DNA from: Candidatus Kaiserbacteria bacterium RIFCSPHIGHO2_01_FULL_58_22
GTDB taxonomy: Bacteria > Patescibacteriota > Minisyncoccia > Phycocordibacterales > UBA2100
Direction of reading: 5' to 3'
DNA length: 7,313 nt
NCBI GenBank assembly: GCA_001781445.1
Contig: MFLB01000031.1
Span: 1 to 7,313, forward strand
In this document: piece by piece, positions 1-5,782 of the stretch
Numbering within the stretch: the stretch's first letter is position 1
How the letters are laid out: every line of letters begins with the position of its first letter
Program-made: the position numbers and the translations under genes
Notes under the pieces: model-generated
Told to the model about the DNA's origin: nothing
Database searches by the model: none
The model's input: the letters and a program-made list of their open reading frames with translations, nothing else

Positions 1-1
1 C

Positions 2-3000
2 GGTGTTGCGTCCTTCACGCAGCTTGCAGCCGGAGACTACATGGTCGGCATTGATCCCGGTTCCCTCCAGACGGCATCCTCGACCGTCACGTACAACTCC
101 GTGCCCCAGCCCTTCACCGTTTCTTCGGCGAACCTCGTCAAGAACATCATCGTTACCGGCGGCGGCGATACCGTCTCGATCTCGGGAACCATCACGGGGC
201 CGAGCGGCACCAGCGTAGACGTCTTCGCGATGAGCCCAAACGGATTCGCCAAAACGACGGTCGCGCTCACCGGTGGGGCCGACGCCTACACCCTGCGCGT
301 TTCCCCGAACACGACCTACAACGTTGGCGTGGGCCCCGCGATGCCGGAGGCGCACTTCACGCCCGGCGCGCCTCCTCCTCCGCCCCCGACCTTCACCTTC
401 ATGCCGCCGCCGAATCTCTCCGTCGTCGTCGGCGCGAGCTCGGTTACCGGCAAGGACTTCACGCTGACGGCCGCATCGAAGACCATCGCCGGCTCCGTTC
501 TCGATTCCGCGGGTAGCGCCGTCTCGAACGCCGGCGTCTTCGCGCGTCCGATCTCCAACACCTCCGGCGGCGCGAGCTCCGATCTCGGTTTCGGAAGCGG
601 CGGGCAGACCAACACCTCCGGCGCCTTCTCCATCAACGTCATTCCGGGCACCTACCTTGTCGGCGTCTTCAAGCCCGGCATGCCATCGGTGCCCGACCAG
701 CAGATAACAGTGCCATCGAGCGGCGGGAACACGCCAAGCTCGCTTACCTTCAAGCTCGGCACCGCCTCGACCCTCACGATCTCGGGCACGGTGAAAGACA
801 ACAACGGGAACGCCATTCCCTATGCCGGCGTCGGCGGGCGCAAGGTCGTTTCGACGAGCGACACGACTCCGATAGGAGGCGGACAAGGTAACTTTGTCGG
901 AGGGCCGACCGATGCCAACGGCGCGTACACGCTCTACGTGACGAACGGCGTCTGGCAGATAGAATCCTTCGCTCCCGGGTTCGGCAAGCTCGGCTCGAAG
1001 ACGGTCACAGTCTCCGGCTCTTCGCTCTCCGGCCAGGACTTCTCGGCGCAAACGCTCACACTCGGTACCTTGCAGGGTTCGACGACGCAGGCCTCGGTCG
1101 GCGTGCAGGGCGTAATGGTGCGCGCGGAAGGCGAAAACGGCGCGAACATGGCCGTCTCCGATTCGAGCGGCACCTATACGATGAAGCTTCCCGTCGGCAC
1201 CTACAGCGTTTCCTGCTTCTTCCCGGGCGTCGGCGATTCCGCGCCGAACACGGGTGTCGCGATTACCGACGGCGGCACGACAAACTCGCACTGCGCGCAG
1301 GGAGCCTCCATAACGGTTACGGTCAATCTCACGGATGGAACGAATCCGATAACCGGCGCATACGTGGACGCGCGCACCGCGACCGGCCGGGGCAACGGCA
1401 CGAGCCAGAGTGTCTCATCGGGCGCGAACGCGACCTATACGCTCACGCTCCCGCCGGGCACCTACACCATCCGCGCGGGCCATCCGTCCTTCGGACCGAT
1501 AGGCTCGACGGCGAGTGTCAGCGCGACGCAGAGCATCACATATACCGCGCCCGCGCTCTTCAACGTAACAGGTTCGGTGATCGCCTCCGGCGTCGGCGCC
1601 AACAACGCCTTCGTCTCTCTCACCGGCACGCCGACCGGCCAGTCCAACGTCATCACGACCGGCGCGCAGACGGATTCGGGCGGCGCGTTCACGATCCGAG
1701 CTCCGGCCGGAAGCTACCAGATACGCGCGGACAAGCCCGGCTTCATATCCTCGCCTCCCGCCACGGTCGCCGTCTCGGGTAACACGGCGGCGGGCTCGGT
1801 AGAGCTCACGACCGCCGCGCGGACGATCACCGGCACCGTAACCTTGAGCGGCGCCGGCGTCTCTGGCGCTTTCGTCGACGCGACGAACGGCAACGGCGGC
1901 TTCGCGGTCGCGCAGACGGATTCCGCCGGCGCCTACTCGCTCGGCGTTTCTCCCGACTCGTGGAATCTCACGGCGCACTCCATCGGCTACGAGGGTTCGC
2001 TTTCGAGCGTCGCCGCGGGCGCGACGGGTCAAACGATCGCGCTTTCGGCTATCTCCGGATTTACGGTAACGGCCGAGAAGCAAGAAACGATAACGCCGAC
2101 GCAGGGCGGATTCGTCACCAACTCCGATATTGGCGCAAACTTCAGAATGACGATCCCCGCGAACGCGCTCGGCACGGGGTCGAACGCCGGTACAGTGAAG
2201 ACGCAGGCGAACACGGCCGTCCCGAACTCGGCGAACGGCACCGTTCTCTCCAAGAGCGCGGTTTCCATCTCTTCCGTCGATTCGTCTGGACAGCCAGTCA
2301 AAAACCTCAATGACGAGGTAACCATCGTCGTGCCCTACAGCGAGGCGGACATTCCGAGCGGCCGCTCCGAGAGCGACATCCAGCTCGGCGTATGGAACGA
2401 TGCGACGCAGACCTACGACATCCTCTCGACGACCGTCGATGCGACGAACAACACCCTCACCGCGAATATCTCGCACTTCTCGGATTTCGCTCCAATCGTG
2501 CCTGCCCAGTCGAGCAGTTCCTCCAGCGACAGCGGCGGCGGGGGAGGAGGAGGGGGAAGCGTCGGCGGCGGCGGCAGTAGCATCAATTCGGGCATAACGA
2601 CCACGGCAACCACGACCGCGAAAGCGCAGATCACCTATCCCGACGGGCGCGTCGTGTATGTCGATCAAAATCTCGGCATTGCGGCCGCCGCTTCCGGTTC
2701 TGCAAGCGTCGCATCAAGCGCAAAAGCGGCGCGCTTCGCCGTTCTGCTCAAGCAGGGCTCGAAGCACGCCGATGTCTCGCGCCTCCAGAGGCTCCTCGGA
2801 GTCGAGCCGACAGGCTACTTCGGCGCGCTGACCAGGGCGGCGGTCGAGGCGTTCCAGCTGAAGCATTCGATCGCAAAGCGGGGAGACGCGGGTTTCGGCC
2901 TCGTGGGTCCGATGACCAGAGCAAAGCTGAATGAGCTCGGTTCGGACTCGCTCGCCGCAAGCGCTTCGAGTCTCGCGCCCGGCGCACCCGCGAACGCTTT

Positions 3001-3718
3001 GTTCTCGGTTCGCCTTGCGCAAGGCTCCCGAGGAGCCGACGTGAAGCGCCTGCAGAGCCTGCTTGGCGTCGAGTCAAGCGGCTACTTCGGCGCACTGACC
3101 AGGGCGGCGGTCGAGGCTCTCCAGCTGAAGTACGGCATCGCTAATCCGGGAAACGAAGGATTTGGCACGCTCGGCCCGAAGACGCGCGCGAAGATCGGCG
3201 AGGTCTTCGGAAGCGGTGTTGCGGCTCCGGAAGCCTCCGCGCAGGGACAATCCTCGAGCGAGAATGCGTCGCTCAATGCGATCGTCGCTCTCGCGCGACC
3301 GCTCCGCGTCGGCGCTTCGGGCGACGACGTGAAGACCCTGCAGATCGTCCTCAACAGCGATCCCGACACGCGCGTTGCTACGGATGGCGACGGGGCTCCG
3401 GGCAGTGAGACGACGCTCTTCGGCCGCCTCACACTGAAAGCGATCAAGAAGTTCCAGGAAAAGCACGGCATCGCAAGGCTCGGAGAAGACGGATACGGCA
3501 ATGTCGGTCCGAAGACGCGCGCGAAGCTGAATACGCTCCTAGCCGCGTGGCTGAAGGCGCTCCTCCCAACCTCGGTTCCCGCGCAAACGCCGGCGCCGAC
3601 GCCCGCTCCTGCTTCAACCTCGACTCCTGTTGCGAGTACGGCGGCCGCGGCTACATCGAGCGTTTCTGCCGATGCGAGCGCGTCAACGACCTCGGCGGCC
3701 TCGACAACGATTCAGTAA
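2..3718 (+). CDS. Large surface/secreted protein with carboxypeptidase-regulatory-like repeats and three C-terminal peptidoglycan-binding domains (5' end outside window)
   Basis: The frame is open from the first base (GVASFTQLAAGDYMVGI…), so the start and any signal peptide lie upstream; 1238 residues are visible. Seven CarboxypepD_reg-like modules are recognisable by a '(I/V)xGTV' opening strand and a 'G(A/T)Y(T/S)…PxGTYxV…PGF' closing pattern, at about nt 170-340, 480-680, 773-985, 1067-1230, 1305-1500, 1559-1745 and 1820-1995. The end of an earlier module lies before 150, and a proline-rich spacer at 364-420. A ZU5-like region follows (about 2105-2500: MTIPANALG … ISHFSDFAPI), then a Ser/Gly linker (2512-2583). 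Three PG_binding_1-type domains follow at about 2735-2938, 3002-3210 and 3290-3541, each ending G(F/Y)GxxGPxTRAK(L/I). The tail is rich in Ala, Ser, Thr and Pro. No LPXTG motif or C-terminal membrane helix is present. Likely role (inference): a cell-surface stalk or adhesin held non-covalently on peptidoglycan. The exact ligand is unknown. It stops at TAA just before a strong terminator. Confidence 0.9.
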   Translation, partial: GVASFTQLAAGDYMVGIDPGSLQTASSTVTYNSVPQPFTVSSANLVKNIIVTGGGDTVSISGTITGPSGTSVDVFAMSPNGFAKTTVALTGGADAYTLRVSPNTTYNVGVGPAMPEAHFTPGAPPPPPPTFTFMPPPNLSVVVGASSVTGKDFTLTAASKTIAGSVLDSAGSAVSNAGVFARPISNTSGGASSDLGFGSGGQTNTSGAFSINVIPGTYLVGVFKPGMPSVPDQQITVPSSGGNTPSSLTFKLGTASTLTISGTVKDNNGNAIPYAGVGGRKVVSTSDTTPIGGGQGNFVGGPTDANGAYTLYVTNGVWQIESFAPGFGKLGSKTVTVSGSSLSGQDFSAQTLTLGTLQGSTTQASVGVQGVMVRAEGENGANMAVSDSSGTYTMKLPVGTYSVSCFFPGVGDSAPNTGVAITDGGTTNSHCAQGASITVTVNLTDGTNPITGAYVDARTATGRGNGTSQSVSSGANATYTLTLPPGTYTIRAGHPSFGPIGSTASVSATQSITYTAPALFNVTGSVIASGVGANNAFVSLTGTPTGQSNVITTGAQTDSGGAFTIRAPAGSYQIRADKPGFISSPPATVAVSGNTAAGSVELTTAARTITGTVTLSGAGVSGAFVDATNGNGGFAVAQTDSAGAYSLGVSPDSWNLTAHSIGYEGSLSSVAAGATGQTIALSAISGFTVTAEKQETITPTQGGFVTNSDIGANFRMTIPANALGTGSNAGTVKTQANTAVPNSANGTVLSKSAVSISSVDSSGQPVKNLNDEVTIVVPYSEADIPSGRSESDIQLGVWNDATQTYDILSTTVDATNNTLTANISHFSDFAPIVPAQSSSSSSDSGGGGGGGGSVGGGGSSINSGITTTATTTAKAQITYPDGRVVYVDQNLGIAAAASGSASVASSAKAARFAVLLKQGSKHADVSRLQRLLGVEPTGYFGALTRAAVEAFQLKHSIAKRGDAGFGLVGPMTRAKLNELGSDSLAASASSLAPGAPANALFSVRLAQGSRGADVKRLQSLLGVESSGYFGALTRAAVEALQLKYGIANPGNEGFGTLGPKTRAKIGEVFGSGVAAPEASAQGQSSSENASLNAIVALARPLRVGASGDDVKTLQIVLNSDPDTRVATDGDGAPGSETTLFGRLTLKAIKKFQEKHGIARLGEDGYGNVGPKTRAKLNTLLAAWLKALLPTSVPAQTPAPTPAPASTSTPVASTAAAATSSVSADASASTTSAASTTIQ
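2534..2583 (+). other. G-rich Ser/Gly linker coding tract
   Basis: This part of the surface-protein gene encodes a Gly/Ser linker that separates the ZU5-like region from the peptidoglycan-binding part. On the coding strand it holds closely spaced G runs (5, 2, 2 and 5 G between 2540 and 2556). It is probably a flexible hinge; the G runs could form a two-layer quadruplex, but that is inference only. Confidence 0.6.
2813..2863 (+). repeat. 51-nt direct repeat, copy 1 (peptidoglycan-binding domain 1)
   Basis: This 51-nt stretch encodes GYFGALTRAAVEAFQLK in the first peptidoglycan-binding domain. It matches 3080-3130 at 48 of 51 positions by direct comparison. The flanking parts of the two domains are clearly less alike, so this core was either duplicated recently or homogenised by gene conversion. 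Confidence 0.85.
3080..3130 (+). repeat. 51-nt direct repeat, copy 2 (peptidoglycan-binding domain 2)
   Basis: Second copy of the repeat at 2813-2863, encoding GYFGALTRAAVEALQLK. There are three differences: one silent (GCG to GCA) and two adjacent ones that change Phe to Leu. The third peptidoglycan-binding domain does not carry this near-identical core. Confidence 0.85.
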
Positions 3719-3736
3719 CGCATTACCAGATACGAG

Positions 3737-3768
3737 CCGCGGCGCGCCAGGCGCCGCGGTTTGTTTTT
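3737..3768 (+). terminator. Intrinsic terminator of the surface-protein gene
   Basis: A perfect 9-bp all-GC stem (CCGCGGCGC / GCGCCGCGG) with the 5-nt loop GCCAG is followed directly by TTTGTTTTT. It begins 18 nt after the TAA stop. The geometry is that of a strong Rho-independent terminator. Its T-tract overlaps the -35 element proposed for the typA promoter. Confidence 0.9.
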
Positions 3769-3789
3769 GGCTTGAAATAAAGCTATAGT
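3761..3789 (+). promoter_or_regulatory. Probable promoter of the typA transcript
   Basis: TTGTTT (3761-3766) and TATAGT (3784-3789) are separated by 17 nt, the ideal sigma-70 spacing. The -10 lies in a GCTATAGTGG context. Transcription would begin near 3796, giving a leader of about 25 nt before the ATG at 3821 and about 120 nt before typA. TTGAAA (3772-3777) looks like a -35 but is only 6 nt from this -10, so it is not used here. Confidence 0.6.
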
Positions 3790-3804
3790 GGCATATCTCC
3801 GGGC

Positions 3805-3809
3805 GGGAG
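3805..3809 (+). promoter_or_regulatory. Shine-Dalgarno-like site of the leader ORF
   Basis: GGGAG lies 11 nt upstream of the ATG at 3821, slightly longer than the usual spacing. It is the only purine-rich site in the typA leader near a start codon. No such site precedes the typA ATG at 3916, so ribosome loading is predicted to happen at the leader ORF. Confidence 0.5.
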
Positions 3810-3820
3810 TTTTTTCATTT

Positions 3821-3925
3821 ATGGAAATCAGGAATATTGCAATTACCCCAGTAGGAAAGCGCTGTGCGCTTCCTACGGGGCAGGTCGCGCACTCTTGCAT
3901 CGGCTTCTTTGTCGTATGGAGATAA
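3821..3925 (+). CDS. 34-codon leader ORF duplicating the TypA N-terminus (MEIRNIAI…), overlapping the typA start
   Basis: This ORF starts at ATG 3821 behind GGGAG. Its first eight residues, MEIRNIAI, are identical to those of TypA, yet every one of the seven codons after ATG differs from its typA counterpart at the third base only (GAA/GAG, ATC/ATA, AGG/AGA, AAT/AAC, ATT/ATC, GCA/GCG, ATT/ATC). After Ile8 the peptide diverges (TPVGKRCALPTG…FFVVWR) because it runs through a long hairpin. Its TAA stop (3923-3925) lies inside the typA start region (ATGGAGATAA), in the frame one base back from typA. It may be a translated leader peptide coupled to typA, or the 5' remnant of an older typA allele. 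The resemblance is visible directly; translation is inference. Confidence 0.5.
   Translation: MEIRNIAITPVGKRCALPTGQVAHSCIGFFVVWR
3846..3880 (+). promoter_or_regulatory. Long hairpin in the typA leader
   Basis: The left arm is CCCC-a-GTAGGAA-a-GCGC and the right arm GCGCTTCCTACGGGG, with triloop TGT. All 15 pairs are Watson-Crick; the left arm carries two single bulged A residues (3850 and 3858). No T-tract follows on either strand, so it is not a normal intrinsic terminator. It begins one nucleotide after the last codon shared with TypA and lies wholly inside the leader ORF. It could slow or pause ribosomes, act as a temperature-responsive structure, or mark an inserted element. Confidence 0.8.
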
Positions 3926-5730
3926 GAAACATCGCGATCATAGCCCATGTGGATCATGGGAAGACGACCATTACCGACGCGCTCCTGCGGCAGACGGGCG
4001 TCGCGGAAGAAGGGGTCTCGATGGATTCCAACGCTCTCGAGCGCGAGCGGGGCATCACCATTTATTCGAAGAACGCCTCCATTCCGTACAGAGGCACGAA
4101 GATAAATCTCGTGGACACGCCCGGGCACGCGGATTTCGGGAGCGAGGTGGAGCGCGTTCTGCGCGCCATCGACTCCGTTCTTTTGGTCGTCGACGCGCAG
4201 GAGGGGCCCATGCCGCAGACGCGCTTCGTGCTGAAAAAGTCGCTCGAACTTGGCTTGAGACCCATCGTCGTCGTCAACAAGATAGACAAACCGGCTGCTG
4301 ATCCGGCTCGTGCCGAAGAAGGGGTGCTCGAACTTTTTCTCGAACTCGGTGCGACGAACGAACAGTCCGATTTTCCAGTTGTGTATACGATAGGGAAGCA
4401 GGGCATCGCGAAATTGAAACTTGAAGATGATTCCAAAGATCTCACTCCGCTTCTCGAGACCATTATCAGACATGTCCCCGCTGTCGCGCCGGGCGAAAGG
4501 GATAAAAAGATCGCGCGGTTGCAGCCGTTCAATCTCGGGTACGACAATTTTCTTGGGCGGCTCGCGATAGCGCGGGTATACGAGGGCACACTGCATACGG
4601 GCGACGCGGTTTTCATAAAAAAGCCTGACGGGATCACACGCAACGGAAAAGTGACAAAGATGTTCAGCTTCTGCGGTTTGAATCGTATTGAAACGTCGAA
4701 AGCCGAAGCGGGAGATATCGTTGTCGTTGCCGGACTGCCGGATATTTACATCGGTGATACCATCACGAACGATGCGAATGTGGAGCCGCTCCCAGCCATA
4801 GCGATCGACGACCCCACTATCTCGCTGAATTTTTTGGTCAACAATTCTCCCTTCGCAGGGCGCGAAGGAAAGTATGTGACATCGCGGCAGCTACGCGACC
4901 GTCTTGCAAAAGAACTGGAGATCAACGTCGGTCTTCGCGTCGACTTCGCCGACGACTTTTTCAAAGTATCGGGGCGGGGAGAGCTTCACATCGCGATCTT
5001 GCTCGAGAACATGCGCCGCGAAGGGTATGAGATGCAGGTCTCGCAGCCCCAAGTTATTTTTCATGCGGAGAACGGCGTCAAGATGGAGCCTTTTGAGGAG
5101 GTTATCGTGGACGTGCCAAGTGAGTATCAAGGAGCCATCATTGAGCGTCTCGGAACTCGCAAGTTCATAATGAAGGATCTGAAAGTCCACGACAGTCATT
5201 CGTCCTCCGCTTCGCGGTCGCAGGTGCGCTTGATTTTCGAGGGACCTACACGCGGCCTTCTGGGATATCGCAATCAGTTTGTTCTGGACACGCGCGGTGA
5301 AGGCATCATTTCGTCTCGAGTCATCGGCTTTTTCCCGTACGCGGGCGAGATACGAAAGCGGGCGGTCGGTTCCATGATCTCGATGGCCTCTGGAAAAGCG
5401 CTAGGATATTCTCTCTGGAATCTTCAGGAGCGTGGCGTGCTCTATATACACGCCGCGACAGAAGTGTACGAGGGCATGGTCATTGGCAACACTTCGAAGG
5501 GCGAAGAAATGGCGGTCAATCCGACCAAAAACAAAAATCTCACCAACGTCCGCTCGTCGGGCACCGACGAAGCGCTCACGCTCATTCCTCCGTTCCGGCT
5601 CACCATAGAGCGCGGGCTCGAAGTGATGGGCGAGGATGAATATCTCGAAATAACGCCGACATCCGTGCGCCTGCGCAAGCAACAACTCACCGAGAACGAC
5701 CGCGTCCGCGCGCGGCGGCTCGGACTCTAG
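3916..5730 (+). CDS. typA: Ribosome-associated translational GTPase TypA/BipA
   Basis: A 604-residue protein, the usual BipA length. BipA is an EF-G-like GTPase that binds the 70S ribosome and helps ribosome assembly and translation under cold and other stress. GTPase motifs: G1 AHVDHGKT (residues 10-17), G2 RGITI (45-49), G3 DTPGH (67-71), G4 NKID (121-124). G5 is degenerate, TIG at 158-160 where SAK/SAL is usual. Domain II begins near 195 (FNLGYDNFLGRLAIARV), the EF-G III/V-like domains follow, and the BipA-specific C-terminal domain is clear (GYSLWNLQERGVL, VYEGMVIG, NPTKNKNLTNVRSSG, SVRLRKQ). ATG 3916 is chosen because it gives the exact family N-terminus; an in-frame TTG at 3895 would add seven unrelated residues. 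No Shine-Dalgarno precedes it, and the leader ORF stops seven nt inside it, so translational coupling is likely. The typA frame has no stop from 3781 onward. Confidence 0.97.
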   Translation: MEIRNIAIIAHVDHGKTTITDALLRQTGVAEEGVSMDSNALERERGITIYSKNASIPYRGTKINLVDTPGHADFGSEVERVLRAIDSVLLVVDAQEGPMPQTRFVLKKSLELGLRPIVVVNKIDKPAADPARAEEGVLELFLELGATNEQSDFPVVYTIGKQGIAKLKLEDDSKDLTPLLETIIRHVPAVAPGERDKKIARLQPFNLGYDNFLGRLAIARVYEGTLHTGDAVFIKKPDGITRNGKVTKMFSFCGLNRIETSKAEAGDIVVVAGLPDIYIGDTITNDANVEPLPAIAIDDPTISLNFLVNNSPFAGREGKYVTSRQLRDRLAKELEINVGLRVDFADDFFKVSGRGELHIAILLENMRREGYEMQVSQPQVIFHAENGVKMEPFEEVIVDVPSEYQGAIIERLGTRKFIMKDLKVHDSHSSSASRSQVRLIFEGPTRGLLGYRNQFVLDTRGEGIISSRVIGFFPYAGEIRKRAVGSMISMASGKALGYSLWNLQERGVLYIHAATEVYEGMVIGNTSKGEEMAVNPTKNKNLTNVRSSGTDEALTLIPPFRLTIERGLEVMGEDEYLEITPTSVRLRKQQLTENDRVRARRLGL

Positions 5731-5736
5731 CTTATC

Positions 5737-5771
5737 CACGCGGGTCGGTAGCGCATGCCCGGACCCGTGTG
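5737..5771 (+). other. Inverted repeat between typA and the membrane-protein gene
   Basis: CACGCGGGTC (5737-5746) pairs with GACCCGTGTG (5762-5771): ten base pairs including one G-T wobble, with a 15-nt loop. It begins 6 nt after the typA stop. There is no following T-tract, so a classical terminator is not supported. It may protect the typA mRNA 3' end or be a Rho-dependent or weak termination site. It ends just before the -10-like GATAAT. Confidence 0.5.
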
Positions 5772-5773
5772 AT

Positions 5774-5779
5774 GATAAT
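5774..5779 (+). promoter_or_regulatory. Possible -10 element for the DUF6159-like gene
   Basis: GATAAT matches five of six consensus bases. No convincing -35 lies 16-18 nt upstream. Initiation would fall around 5783-5787, at or just after the proposed ATG, which implies a leaderless or near-leaderless mRNA and agrees with the absence of a Shine-Dalgarno site. Confidence 0.35.
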
Positions 5780-5782
5780 GGT

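Noticed and set aside
361..420. Proline codon-rich stretch as a CRISPR-like or tandem repeat
   Set aside because: It is a short Pro-rich spacer in the surface protein, with no regular repeat unit.
1415..2668. A 417-codon open frame on the minus strand
   Set aside because: It lies wholly inside the surface-protein gene, is extremely Arg-rich and has no recognisable domain. It is what GC-rich, stop-poor antisense sequence produces.
3846..3880. Leader hairpin as an intrinsic terminator or attenuator terminator
   Set aside because: No T-tract follows in either direction. Termination here is unsupported, though other regulatory roles remain open.
3895..3915. TTG 3895 as the typA start
   Set aside because: It adds HRLLCR-type residues not found in the family and has no Shine-Dalgarno; ATG 3916 gives the exact conserved N-terminus.
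3821..3939. Programmed translational bypassing between the two MEIRNIAI copies as the main explanation
   Set aside because: No identical take-off and landing codons exist other than ATG, and typA has its own start codon. It is kept only as a remote alternative.
3712..4596. A 294-codon open frame on the minus strand covering the typA leader and 5' end
   Set aside because: It opposes a certain typA gene, shows no family motif and crosses the terminator hairpin, so it is a shadow frame.
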